Translations under genes and position numbers: made by a program
Part shown: positions 23,744-35,265 of the stretch, one piece after another
Numbering within the stretch: the first letter of the stretch is position 1
Layout: the number at the start of each line of letters is the position of its first letter
From: Wurfbainia villosa
Lineage: Eukaryota; Streptophyta; Magnoliopsida; Zingiberales; Zingiberaceae
Assembly (NCBI GenBank): GCA_025175895.1
Contig: CM046007.1
Coordinates: 26,369,913-26,433,912 of the forward strand
Length of the DNA stretch: 64,000 nucleotides
Reading direction: 5' to 3'
Notes under the pieces: model-generated
The model's database searches: none
What the model was told of the DNA's origin: nothing
Seen by the model: the letters and a program-made list of their open reading frames with translations, nothing else

Positions 23744-25614
23744 TGTAGAGATTTTTATGCAAAATAGCATATGCGCAACTGAAAAATAGGATCCCTTCTA
23801 AGTGATCCTTGCGAAAGAAAACCTCGTACAAAAATAAATTTCTCAAAACCTATCTTATAGGAGAATATTACCTTTTTGCGTGCCCTTTTTAATCCCGCTT
23901 CTCCTTGGGTTTGTTGGATCCTTTAGCACGTTCAAATGTCCGTGCCTCTATATGTATCCACACGAGCAAGCTCTTGTCTCACAAAAGAAACTAGAAGAGC
24001 TCTCCTTTACTTCTTGCTAGAGAAGTCCTTAGAGGAGAGGAAGGTAGGGAAAAAGAGAAAGGAAGAAGAAGACCACTCTTCTTGCTAGCCTACACTCACA
24101 AAAGCCACACAACCAAAGCCTCTCACCACCAAGCTCTCTCCAAGCCTCAAGCTTCAACCACTTGGTCGGCCACCCCATGGAGTGTTTTATAGGATTGGAA
24201 AAACCTTTCACCTCCTATCACATTCAATGCAATCAATTGCATTGAAAAACAATTGGCCGGCCACATGTGGAGGAAATCCAAAGGTCAAAACCCTTTGTCT
24301 CCTTCCACCTCATCAAGCTTAGGTGGCATGCTTATGTGGAATGCTTATGTGTCATGCATGTTGAATTAATCTTATTAATTCAATAAGCTTATGTTATCAT
24401 ATTGAATTAATCTCATTAAATCAATAAGGTAACATATTGAATTAATCTTATTAAATCAATTTAGCTTAGGATATCATGATAACATATTTATTTAATCTTA
24501 TTAAATTAATAAGCATAGCATATTGAATTAATCTCATTAAATCAATAAGCTAAAATTCTCTTTAAGCTTAAAGTCCAAAAACCATTTTGTACTTAAGCTT
24601 ATTCCCAAATTATTCTAGTCAAACTAGAATGCACTAATTCTTCTAATCATCATGCTCTTTGTGTGTGACCCTATAGGCTCTCATAACATTGGCAGTGGAT
24701 CTAAACTCTTTTAGATACACAAGCAATGAGCGGCATCTAGCAATACATCATTGCTACCCAAGTTACAAAATAAGTCAAGATCCGACTAACCTTTCCGTGA
24801 CTACTATAATGTATGATCGTGTCCTTTTATCCTTGATATCAGATTGACCAATGAGGCATAGACCGTGTCATCCTCGATCAATCTATGTGTTTCTTGATTC
24901 CTGAGTAAACTAACTCAAACAAATAAGCTCAATATCTCATATTGACTCATTCGAGCATGACCATGCATTTTAGTAGTTCTACTCAATCAAGGGGCCCACA
25001 GATATCACTCCCGTCATATGGGAGGGATAGATCCCATCTACATCACTCACATCCCTCCGCATAATTTGTTATATACCCAGTAATCGCCTTTATGGTCCAC
25101 CCTATTACGGGTGACGTTTGACGATACCAAAGTACATAACTCCTTATGTAGGGAACCGTAGTGACTTCAGGTTTGAGGACTATTCATACCAATAATCACA
25201 TGAGAAAGTTTATGACACTCATATGACGATCCATGAAACTTTCTCATGGCGGGTCAGTTCAGTATATATTCTCTAATATATACCCATGTGTCAACTTGAT
25301 ATCATATATCCATGACTTGTGAGATCAAGTCATCAATTGACCTACATGCTAGTCTTTATGTATTAATATTGCCCTTGCATATTAATACTTGACTAGGAAC
25401 ATTTAGGAAAGTGTTCTCTACAGCCTCTCAAAATCAATTCTACCAATTGATGTGCTGTAGATAAGAACCTACTTTTCTAGGGTATTATTATATTTAATTT
25501 AGCTGACACAAGCAAGACGTAAATATAATAACCAATCCTTTGCCTTTATAGAATATGATACAAAATGTTCCCTATTCAACCATCACATGATTGGTTCTAG
25601 GGCTATAACTAACA
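23744..25614 (-). repeat. Element B 5' LTR
   Basis: tgtagaga...taactaaca, 1871 bp, complete. It is the reference copy for D and for the split 3' LTR. A TATA box (reverse complement) lies at 24184-24191. AT-rich tandem repeats lie at 24360-24560. The right flank is gtttc. Confidence 0.93.
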
Positions 25615-26723
25615 GTTTCCACCACCTAAGGAGAAGGAGAAGGTGGATTTTGGGCGCCGGTCAAGGCTGGAAAAGAGGCTGGAGAGGTGCTGGACGGGTG
25701 CCAAAAGAGGAAGAAGAAGAGAAGAATACCTTCCTTATTTGGTGCCACCCTTGCCTCCAAACCCTAATCCTAATCCTATCTCAACTAGGATTCCTCTTCC
25801 TTGCCGCCCAAAAACCCTAACTCTCATCAATCATTCCACGCCAACTCCCTTGACATCCTTTTATAGAGTTAGGGATAAGTCATGAATTAATCTCATCCAT
25901 TGGTTCTAGGGATTTAATCTCAATTGTCGGATCTAGAGATTTAATCTCAACCGTTGAATCTTAGAGATTTAATCTCTACCAATGGATCTTAGACTTTTGT
26001 TTCTATCCATTGGATCTAAGCATCATGAGGTGTTAATAGGCTACATTAGGGATCATGAGGAGGAGTTGGGTCTTGGCCACCCATGGATCAAGCTCACATA
26101 AAGCCTGATCCACTAATGATGATCCAATCCACTAAAGGTTCATCATTGATCTACCTCACCAACCCCCATATGATAATATGGGCTCCATATATTATTTGTA
26201 TATTTTCTTCCCGTGTTTAAGATCTCGAATGTCCGTCGATTAATTAATTTACTGACCATTAATTAATCAACATCTAACTCCTTGAGTAGTACCACTCAAC
26301 CTTTTCATCATGCCGGACCAAGTCCACCTGCAGGGTTTACATGATGAACCTTATGAGCTCCTCAAGGGGACATCATCATCCTAATATATAGGACACGGTT
26401 TCCTCCTATAATCAACGGCACACCATATAAATAATATCATCTCCCAACTTACCGAGCTTATCGATTTAATCTATAAATCTCGCCCATTGGTAAATCAAAG
26501 AGATGAGTACTAAGTATATGTGCTCGTTATTATATCGCGATTAAGAGCATGTACTAAATAATATCTGAGATCCAATTCGATTACGTAGTCAGCAATAAAT
26601 CGAATCACCTCTAAGTCGATCCTGCTCGATACACACAAAGTGCACTAGTGTGATTCTATGGTCAAGACAAACCAATACCAAATCACACTACAACCATTCC
26701 GATGGTTTATCCAAAGTCATCTC
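25615..26723 (-). repeat. K: F-type LTR, middle part, minus strand
   Basis: The reverse complement matches the F LTR: the repeat region around 45600-45800 (here 25900-25990), the ggttggtgaggtag region, and the segment up to the GAGAT target. B was inserted in it on the left, so its U5 part lies outside the window. It continues at 30717 after G. Confidence 0.85.
26719..26723. repeat. Target-site duplication of G (atctc)
   Basis: atctc at 26719-26723 recurs at 30712-30716. The F LTR has the corresponding site once. Confidence 0.92.
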
Positions 26724-28098
26724 TGTTGGGGGGATCGGTTGGCCGGCTAGAGGGGGGTGAATAGCCCTCGTTCGTTGGATGTCGTAATTCGCTCGTTCTT
26801 CTTGCGTCGCTTGTCTACGATTGTTGTTAGCGCAGCGGAATACTAATACAAATAACAATACTAACAACAAATACAATCACACGCAATACACAAGATATAC
26901 GTGGTTCGGAACCGAATGGTTCCTACTCCACGGGTGAGCTCCTCGAGCTCGTGTTATGCGCACGGCACTAACAATACTCCTTATCGACTATACGTCGGAG
27001 GTGGAGAAACCTCTCACAAGCAATTACAAAGTAATATAGAAATACAAACAAGAATACAAATACAATACAAAAGAAACTCTTTTCACCGATTGCTTTTGAT
27101 CACTTGTTTGTTGCTTGCTTTGATTGGCTCTTGAAGGACTGGAATGCAACAGCAAATCCCCTCCAATAGCTTCCTTAAAGGCTTTTTTTGGCGAAATCCT
27201 CCTCTTGAGCTCCTTTTATAACCTGCATCAAGCTGATCTCGCGCCCATCAGTCGACTGATCGTGACCATCAGTCGACTGATATCGTTGCCGTTGTCTCAC
27301 AACGGCCGGATCCACGTCGGACAAGTTCAGCGGATCACATCGATCGTGATGGCACCCATCGATCGGCCCGATCATCCATCGATCAGTCTTTGTGAGCTCG
27401 ACTCGATGCGTGCCGTGCGCCGGTGTCGTGATCATTGCCGTCCCTTAGCGGATCGGCCCGAATCATCCATCGATCGGCCCGACCTCCTCGGCGATCGGTG
27501 ATCACCGATCTGGTTCGATCGAACCTAAAACCTCAAACATTACCATGTTTGAGCCTCCGACATTCAGTCTTAGCCACTTGGCCAAGTCCACACGGAGTTC
27601 CCCACCGAAGCTCTCTTCCCTCGGCCTACGTCCCTCGGATGCGCCAAGCGCACGGCTTCGCAACGCCATCCTTCGCGTCTCATGCCCTAGAAGTATGCTT
27701 CCTTTGGGCTCACTCCCTTCGCTCCCCGTCCGGCGGTCCCTCGGATGCACCAAGCGCACGGCTTCGCAATGCCATCCTTCACCGACTCAAGGACCCCGAG
27801 CCTAGTGAACTTACCAAGTCCTCAAGACTTCCCAAATGCACCAAGCGCACGGCTTCGTAATGCATTTCTCACCAAGCACCGAGCGCACGGCTCCGTAATG
27901 CTTTTCTCACCAAGCACCGAGCGCACGGCTCCGCAATGCTTTGGATTTCCCATGTCAAGCACCGAGCGCACGGCTCCGCAATGCTTTGGACTTCCCATGC
28001 CAACCCCATGTTGGACTTTCCCATGACAATCCCATGTCATGAGTTTTGTCTATCATCAAAATACCATCGGGAGTCTACCTGGGACGATTGCACCAACA
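26724..28098 (-). repeat. G left arm (inverted LTR)
   Basis: A Sirevirus LTR in minus orientation, ending caccaaca at 28098. The reverse TATA box is at 27212-27220, with palindromes upstream at 27246-27290. Repeats around gcgcacggcttcgcaatg fill 27630-27990. The many overlapping frames here reappear mirrored in the right arm and are not genes. Confidence 0.9.
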
Positions 28099-29392
28099 AT
28101 CTTGAGTTTTCTTGCCATGCTTTATTTGCCTTGCCATGTCATGACATCATTCTCATTTTTATTTATAAAAATGTCATGATCATGTTTAATGTTATTTTTA
28201 GATGTCATGTATGCTTAAGTTTTATTTACATGCCATGACATCATGATATTGGCATATGTTTTTATCTAAATCATATCTATGCCATAATCATCATGCATAA
28301 TAAAATGAATTCAAGGACTATGGCACAATTTGATGGGAATCAAATAAATATTGCCTAGATATATGCATGAGACCAAGAAAAGAACAAAAACCCACATCTC
28401 ACTATGTTAATTGCCTTGAATGTGTTTTACAAATCTAGATATTAGTGAGATGTTTAGGAAAATGAAATTAAAGGTTTTGAAAACATTTTGAAAACATTTT
28501 GCAAAACCTTGGTGAAGACTATCTTGTGATAGCTATCACCATTGAATGGGATGATACAAAGAGGGCTCTTTATTGAAGCTTTTCTAAACTTTTGAACTTT
28601 GTATCAATCTCCTAATTTAATGGGTAAAATAATTTTCCAATAATTTTCACCCATAATGATTGTAATAAGTATTATGCATACCAAATTTCAAGATTTATCT
28701 ATGTATGTATATTTACTTATGGATTTCGAAAATTCATTTCAAATCAAATCAAAACTGATATTCAGTTATCATCGATCGCCAGGCAGCCGGTCGATCGATG
28801 GTAAGCTTCGATCATTGTTATCCGGATAATTAGGCCCATGTTCTAGGTTAAGGTCCCCTAACCACTCCTAACCCTAGGATATGCTTGGGATAGCATTAGA
28901 GAGGATTAGGAGTTGGGTTGAGGGTGAGTATCAATTTTAAGGTGGAAGAAAGTTCATTGTTGAACTTTGCCTTAATTTTGATTGGTAAATGTTCCTATTG
29001 GCTTAGGGACTCTCCAAGGACATTGTTGGTGCAATGGTCAAGGGGGAGCAAGCCTCTAGGGGGAGGAATCCATCATGAGAGGATGGATTTGTATTTCCTC
29101 ATGGGAGGAAATTGGGGTGCCTCTCTTTAAGTGATATGGGATCACTTGGAAGATTGTAGGCATGTGTTCCTCCAAGGGAGAGATTGTAAGATCTCATTGG
29201 GATATGAGACATTCATACCCTTGGGGAGGACCTTTTTGATGTAATGTCAAAAAGGGGGAGAAGTTACCAAGTTACCAATTAGGGTTCGTTGGAATTCTCA
29301 TTGGGATATGAGAATTGCCAATATGGGAGAATTGGTAGACTTGAGATGGTAGTTTTGTCAATCATCAAAAAGGGGGAGATTGTTGGAAGATT
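28099..29392 (+). other. G spacer: Sirevirus 3' non-coding region with PPT
   Basis: Homologous (reversed) to 11932-13200 of element C, for example the aaacccacatctcac segment at 28388-28402. GGGGGAG tracts occur near 29042, 29058, 29255 and 29372; the last, at 29368-29381, is next to the right arm. An 11-bp stretch (tgttggaagat) lies between PPT and LTR. No coding frame. Confidence 0.8.
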
Positions 29393-30711
29393 GTTGGTGC
29401 AATCGTCCCAGGTAGACTCCCGATGGTATTTTGATGATAGACAAAACTCATGACATGGGATTGTCATGGGAAAGTCCAACATGGGGTTGGCATGGGAAGT
29501 CCAAAGCATTGCGGAGCCGTGCGCTCGGTGCTTGACATGGGAAATCCAAAGCATTGCGGAGCCGTGCGCTTGGTGCATTTGGGAAGTCTTGAGGACTTGG
29601 TAAGTTCACTAGGCTCGGGGTCCTTGAGTCGGTGAAGGATGGCATTGCGAAGCCGTGCGCTTGGTGCATCCGAGGGACCGCCGGACGGGGAGCGAAGGGA
29701 GTGAGCCCAAAGGAAGCATACTTCTAGGGCATGAGACGCGAAGGATGGCGTTGCGAAGCCGTGCGCTTGGCGCATCCGAGGGACGTAGGCCGAGGGAAGA
29801 GAGCTTCGGTGGGGAACTCCGTGTGGACTTGGCCAAGTGGCTAAGACTGAATGTCGGAGGCTCAAACATGGTAATGTTTGAGGTTTTAGCCGACATCAGT
29901 CGACTGGCATAGGTGCCAGTCGACTGCTCTAGGTCGAATAGGTTCGACCAGTGTTCGACTGATGGGATGACCAGTCGACTGCCAAGGGACGGCAGTCGAC
30001 TGATGACACTGTGCACGGGCACAGAATGGAGTCGAGCTCGCCAGCACTCGACTGATGGATGATCAGTCGACTGATGGGTGCCATCAGTCGACTGATGTGT
30101 GATCCGTTGGAACTTGTCCGACGTGGATCCGGCCGTTGTGAGACAACGGCAACGATATCAGTCGACTGATGGTCACGATCAGTCGACTGATGGGCGCGAG
30201 ATCAGCTTGATGCAGGTTATAAAAGGAGCTCAAGAGGAGGATTTCGCAAAAAGCCTTTAAGGAAGCTATTGGAGGGGATTTGCTGTTGCATTCCAGTCCT
30301 TCAAGAGCCAATCAAAGCAAGCAACAAACAAGTGATCAAAAGCAATCGGTGAAAAGAGTTTCTTTTGTATTGTATTTGTATTCTTGTTTGTATTTCTATA
30401 TTACTTTGTAATTGCTTGTGAGAGGTTTCTCCACCTCCGACGTATAGTCGATAAGGAGTATTGTTAGTGCCGTGCGCATAACACGAGCTCGAGGAGCTCA
30501 CCCGTGGAGTAGGAACCATTCGGTTCCGAACCACGTATATCTTGTGTATTGCGTGTGATTGTATTTGTTGTTAGTATTGTTATTTGTATTAGTATTCCGC
30601 TGCGCTAACAACAATCGTAGACAAGCGACGCAAGAAGAACGAGCGAATTACGACATCCAACGAACGAGGGCTATTCACCCCCCTCTAGCCGGCCAACCGA
30701 TCCCCCCAACA
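29393..30711 (+). repeat. G right arm (3' LTR)
   Basis: tgttggtg...ccccaaca, preceded by a PPT, so this arm is in normal 3' LTR position for a plus-strand element. The TATA box is at 30218-30225. Eight CAGTCGACTG palindromes lie at 29895-30200 immediately upstream. The left arm keeps only two of these and shows CGATCGG/CCGATC-type sequence at the other places. Confidence 0.92.
29895..30200 (+). promoter_or_regulatory. Eight CAGTCGACTG palindromes upstream of the G TATA box
   Basis: Eight copies of the 10-bp palindrome, several extended to ATCAGTCGACTGAT, in 300 bp ending about 20 bp before TATAAAAG at 30218. Position and symmetry match the repeated LTR boxes described for Sireviruses. A role in transcription is inferred. 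Confidence 0.65.
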
Positions 30712-30716
30712 ATCTC

Positions 30717-30910
30717 GATTGTGAGCCTTTACTTATACTTTACAAGGAGTCAATAACATGATCTCCCGTGTGACACCACACACCATATTATCTACAATGT
30801 AATGTACTAGACAATATGCATAAAAATATGCAAACAATGATCATGTGATTCTTATTTCAAAAATAAAGATGTACATAAAAAAGATAGACTTTTCAGTATA
30901 CATCCCTACA
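30717..30910 (-). repeat. K: F-type LTR, U3 end, minus strand
   Basis: It completes K after G. The reverse complement starts tgtagggatgtatactgaaa and follows the F and K2 LTR starts. The plus-strand neighbour (tgacattcc) is not a PPT, so K was a solo or 5' LTR. Confidence 0.85.
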
Positions 30911-30918
30911 TGACATTC

Positions 30919-31379
30919 CATGGTAGTCGACTGATGTCGGGAAATCTTATCCGACACTTAGCCAAATGGCCAAGTTTCACCTAAGAGCGCTACCCCTTTC
31001 CGGGTTACATTCGCTCACTCTCATCCCTTGGAGTCCCTCGCCTTCGAAGTTGTCTTCTTCCGGCCACGTCCCTCGGATGCGCCAAGCGCACGGCTCTGCA
31101 ACACCATCCTTCGCGTCTCACCCTGAAGTCTACTTCCTCCGGCTTCACTCCAAGCTCCTCGTCCGACGGTCCCTCGGATGCTCCAAGCGCATGGCTTCCG
31201 CAAAGTCATCCTTCACCGACCCAAGGACCGAGTCATGAGAGGTGAAACTCGCCAAGGCTCCATGTGCGAATTACTAAGTCCTGCAAGACTCCAACGCACA
31301 TATCAAATCACAATAACAACCTAACTTAAACCCTTTGCCATACACATCAAAACCATATCATGGGTTGATTGCCCTAACA
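30919..31379 (-). repeat. J1: partial Sirevirus LTR, minus strand
   Basis: It shares with G the gtcgactgatgtcgg segment, the acttagccaaatggccaag region and the gcgcacggct repeats. It ends gattgccctaaca, a Sirevirus U3 terminus in reverse. The U5 half is missing. It is directly followed by Angela-like pol, so it was inserted in element H. Confidence 0.7.
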
Positions 31380-33062
31380 AAGATAAGGATCATAACACTG
31401 AGGCCTTGGTGGAGGTTGAACAGGAACCACAAAGTGTTGTGGGTGATGAGATTGTTGCATAAAGAGTTATGGAACAACAACCTGTTCAAGTAGACCAACC
31501 TCTTCGCATGTTTGATAGGGTACGTCGTCAACCTGAGAGATACTCATTTCTCTTGTCTGACCATGATGATGTTATACTCATTGAGAATGAACCTACCTCC
31601 TATCAGGAAGCTCTGATGAGCCCAGATTCTGAGAAATGGCTAGAGGTCATGAGATCCGAGATGGAATCCATGTACACCAACCAAGTATGGACTTTGGTTG
31701 ATCCACCTGAAGGCGTCAAACCCATTGGGTGTAAGTGGATCTTTAAGAGAAAGACTGACATGGATGGACATACGCATACCTATAAGGGTCGATTGGTGGC
31801 TAAAGGTTTCAAGCAAATTCATGGTATTGACTATGATGAAACCTTTTCTCCAGTGGCGATGTTTAAGTCCATTCGGATCATGCTTGCTATTGCAGCATAC
31901 CACGATTATGAGTTGTGGCAGATGGATGTCAAAACCGCATTTCTGAATGGAAACTTGCTCGAGGATGTGTACATGACACAACCTGAGGGTTTTGTAGATC
32001 CATAGCATACTGGGAAAGTATGCAAGCTGCAATGGTCCATTTATGGGCTGAAGCAAGCTTCTCAAAGCTGGAATCTTCGATTCAATGATGCGATCAAATA
32101 GTTTGGTTTCATGACATACTACTCATTGGGAATGACATCCCTTCGCTACAATCTGTGAAGACTTGGCTTGGGACGTGCTTCTCAATGAAGGACTTAGGTG
32201 AAGCAGCCTGTATTCTAGGCATCAAGATCTATAGAGATAGATCTAAGAGATTGCTTGGCCTAAGTCAGAGTACATATATTGACATGGTATTACTACGATT
32301 TGTCATGCAGAATTCCAAGAAGGGACTTCTGCCGATGTCACATGGTGTGAGACTTTCGAAGACTCAAAGTCCCTCTTCTAGAGAGGAGAGAGACTGCATG
32401 GATAAGATCCCTTATGCATTTGCTATAAGATCTATCATGTACGTCATGTTGTGTACTCGTCCTGATGTCTTGTATGCTTTGAGCATGACGAGTAGATATC
32501 AGTCAAGAATATTCTTAAGTACTTGAGAAGGACTAAAGAATATTTCTTGATATTTAGAGGCGATGAGGAGCTAGCTGTAAAGGGTTACAGTAATGTCAGC
32601 TTCCAAACTGACCAGGATGATTATAGATCATAGCCAGGGTTTGTGTTTTGCTTGAATGGTGGCACTGTGAGCTAGAAGAGTTCGAAGCAGGATACAGTTG
32701 CTGATTCTACAACAAAGGCTGAGTATATCACTGCATCAGAGGCAGCAAAGGAGGCAGTTTGGATCCGCAAATTCATTATTGAGCTTGGGGTGGTTCCTAG
32801 CATAGCAGATCCTATTGAGCTCTATTGTGACAACAATGGAGCGATTGCGTAGGCTAACGAACTTTGCTTATACCAGCGAACCAAACACATACTATGGCGC
32901 TTCCATCTCATTCGAGAGATTATTGATAGAAGAGATGTGAAGATTTACAGAGTACCCACAGAGGCTAACATCGCAGATCCCTTGACCAAGGCTTTAGCAC
33001 AGAAAAAGCATGATGGTCACACTAGGTCATTGGGTATTAGATATTACGGTGATTGGCACTAA
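31380..33062 (+). pseudogene. Element H pol remnant: integrase tail, reverse transcriptase, RNase H
   Basis: Truncated at the left by J1. It starts in the linker after integrase (QQPVQVDQPLR), then RT: GCKWIFKRKTDMD, LVAKGFKQIHGIDYDETFSPVAM, QMDVKTAFLNGN, with a stop at 32003-32005. Near 32110 a deletion joins the FGF segment to the bases after YVDD, so the catalytic motif itself is lost. LGIKIYRDRSKRLLGLSQS follows. A second deletion near 32500 removes about 30 bp after TSRYQS. RNase H has AEYITASEAAKEAVWIRKF, LYCDNNGAIA, LTKALAQKKHDGH and ends at the stop 33060-33062. Non-functional. Confidence 0.9.
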
Positions 33063-33063
33063 T

Positions 33064-33076
33064 GCTAGTGGGAGAT
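33064..33076 (+). other. Element H polypurine tract
   Basis: GCTAGTGGGAGAT immediately before LTR1; the same pattern as in B, H2 and F. Confidence 0.8.
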
Positions 33077-34896
33077 TGTTAGTGAAAGCCCTAGAGTCAA
33101 TCATGTGATGATTGTTGTATGGACTTTAGTGTATCATATTCCTATTTATAAAGGCATGGTTATTATATTTACATGTATTAGTGTCAAATAACTAAGTATA
33201 ATAACGTCGTTGAGTAGAAGGTTCTTATCTATATCAATCGATTGGTTGAATCAATAATGAGATGATATAGAGAACACTACTTTTAATCATTCCTATTTAA
33301 GTATTAACATTCAGGGATAATGTTAATGCGTAGAGACTAGCATGTAGGTCAACTCGATGACTTGATCTCACAAGTCATGGATATGAGATATCAAGTTGAC
33401 ACATGGGTATGCATTGGATAATGTATACTGAATGACCCGCCATGAGAAAGTATCATGGGTCGTTATATGAGTGTCATATACTTTCTCATGTGACTATTAG
33501 TATGACTATTAGTCCTTGGACCTGAAGTCACCATGGTTCCCTACATAAGGAGTTGCATACTTTGGCTTCGTCAAACATCACCCGTAAATGGGTGGCCTAT
33601 AAAGGCGATTACTGGGTATTTAATAAATTATGCGGAGGGATGTGAGTGATGTAGATGGGATCTATCCCTCCTATATGATGAGAGTGACATCGTTATTCTT
33701 GATAGAGTGAGACCACGAAGTACATGGCCATGCCCAAATGAGTCAATATGAGATTTTAAGCTCATTTGATTAGAGTGAGTCTACTTGGAGTTCAAGATAT
33801 AGATTGTACCGAGGATGACACGGTCTATGCCTCAATTGGTCAATCTAGATGTCAAGGATAGAGGGACATTGTCACATATTGTGAGAGTCACAATTAGTAG
33901 TTACAAAGGTGATGTTGGATCTCAACATTCTTATAACTTGGGTAGCAATGATGTATTGCTAGATATCGCTCATTGCTTATGTTCCTAAATCGGTTTAGGA
34001 GCATTGCCAATGTTACAAGAACCTATAGGGTCATACACAAAGACAATTAGATGGAGATTAGGTTCATATGATGAACCATGAGGATTAGGTTCATGGGATG
34101 AACCAAATTGGATTAAGAGTAATCCAAATTAGACTAATTGAGTTAGACTCAATTTGATTCAAGTGTTGAATGAGTCTAATTTAGATTTGATTCATTGAGT
34201 CAATTTAAAATAATGAATAAAGATTCATTAAATCAAATTGACTTGAATCAAGTGGTTAGATTTGATAAACCATGGGAGATAATAGGTTAAGTTTGACTTG
34301 ACTTGAGAGGGAAGATGAATGATCAATTTTGACCAATTGTCATGTCATGGTGACTTGGCATGGGGGCCAACCAATGATGATGTTCCACATCATCATGGAC
34401 ACATCATGGGGTGCCACCTCATGAGGGAGACCAAGATCCATTGACTCTTGGAATTACATGCATGCATGTAACCCCCCTCTATGGTGGCTGGCCACTTTAG
34501 TAGGCTTTAGTGTGTGAAGTTATTTGGTAGTAACTTCATCATCTTCTTCCTTGGTTCTTCTCTCTTCTCAAGCTCTCCATTCTCTCTTCTTGCCGTGGAC
34601 TTCAAGGAGTGCTAGCACACTCTTAGTTGTCTTTTCTCCACCTATTGTTCGTGTGGATACAAATAGAGAAGTGTACACTTGACACTCTCGAGTTCCGGCA
34701 ATCCGTTTGGACGAGCGAGATAAGCGAAGGGCGTCGCTTCAGGGGTAAACTCTTAACATGTAGATCTATAGTAGATCTAAAGGTTTTTAACATGTACATG
34801 TATTTTTATTTACCTTCGCATGAATCCGTGGCTGACTTTCGGGGTTTCCGCAACGCAAAAAGCGGTTTTTGCGGCTCGGATAGTCCAATAGTTACA
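33077..34896 (+). repeat. LTR1: 3' LTR of element H
   Basis: It begins tgttagtgaaagccc after the PPT and follows the B LTR in reverse (segments on TSD-like gtcatatgagtg, catgtgactattag, aaggcgattactggg). The end is uncertain: gttaca at 34891-34896 is the likely terminus, just before J2 sequence. It has diverged clearly from LTR2. Nothing in it looks like a host gene. Confidence 0.75.
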
Positions 34897-35265
34897 ATCG
34901 CTCACTCTCATTCCCTTGGAGTCCCTCGCCTTTGAAGTCGTCTTCGTCCGGCCATGTCCCTCAGATGCGTCAATCGCATGGCTTCGCAGCGCCATCCTTC
35001 GTGTCTTGTCCTGAAGTCTATTTCCTCTGGTTTCACTCTAATGTTCCTCGTCCGATGGTCCCTCGGATGCACCAAGCGCACGGCTTCCGCAATGCATCTT
35101 TCACCGACTCAAGGACCTAGTCATGAGAGGTGAAACTTGCCAATGCTCCATGTTCGAATTACTAAGTCCTGCAAGACTCCAACGCACATATCAAAACCAT
35201 AACAACCTAACTTAAACTCTTTTCCACACACATTAAAACCACATCATGGGTTGATTGCCCTAACA
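34897..35265 (-). repeat. J2: partial Sirevirus LTR, minus strand
   Basis: It matches J1 from 31011 to 31379 (tcgctcactctca ... gattgccctaaca), with the rest missing. It is directly followed by Angela-like gag. The arrangement repeats that at J1. Confidence 0.75.

Larger units (their letters stand above)
1..25614 (-). mobile_element. Element B: Angela-like copia retrotransposon, minus strand, split by A and C
   Basis: In minus orientation: 5' LTR 23744-25614, PBS 23731-23742, leader, gag (from 22523), pol down to 18898, then after C the RNase H end (10380-10052), PPT 10038-10050, and 3' LTR (10037-9907 plus 431-1 and beyond). Without A and C it is an ordinary ~8.5-kb element. Its right flank, gtttc, joins an F/K-type LTR; the left flank is outside the window. 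Confidence 0.92.
26724..30711. mobile_element. Element G: Sirevirus derivative with inverted terminal LTRs
   Basis: Left arm 26724-28098 and right arm 29393-30711 are the same LTR in opposite orientation. The outer ends are both the U5 end (tgttgggggg / ccccccaaca). A perfect 5-bp TSD, atctc, flanks the unit, and the host LTR K continues on both sides. The inner 28099-29392 holds the 3' non-coding part of a C-like element ending in PPT 29368-29381, in plus orientation with the right arm. There is no PBS, no gag and no pol. A normal LTR element has direct repeats, so this is a rearranged or abnormally integrated copy. Confidence 0.9.

Noticed and set aside
27435..27860. Arg/Ser-rich frames at 27435-27860 and mirrored ones at 29464-29865
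   Set aside because: They sit in the two inverted arms of G and follow its GC-rich repeats. They overlap on both strands, as expected for repeat sequence.
29895..30200. Regularly recurring short palindromes that might suggest a CRISPR array
   Set aside because: Spacing is irregular, the repeats are 10-14 bp, the DNA is plant nuclear, and the position fits Sirevirus LTR boxes.
33077..34896. A possible host-gene exon in 34627-34935
   Set aside because: The frame crosses the LTR1 end into J2, lacks splice or domain signals, and is best explained as repeat sequence.
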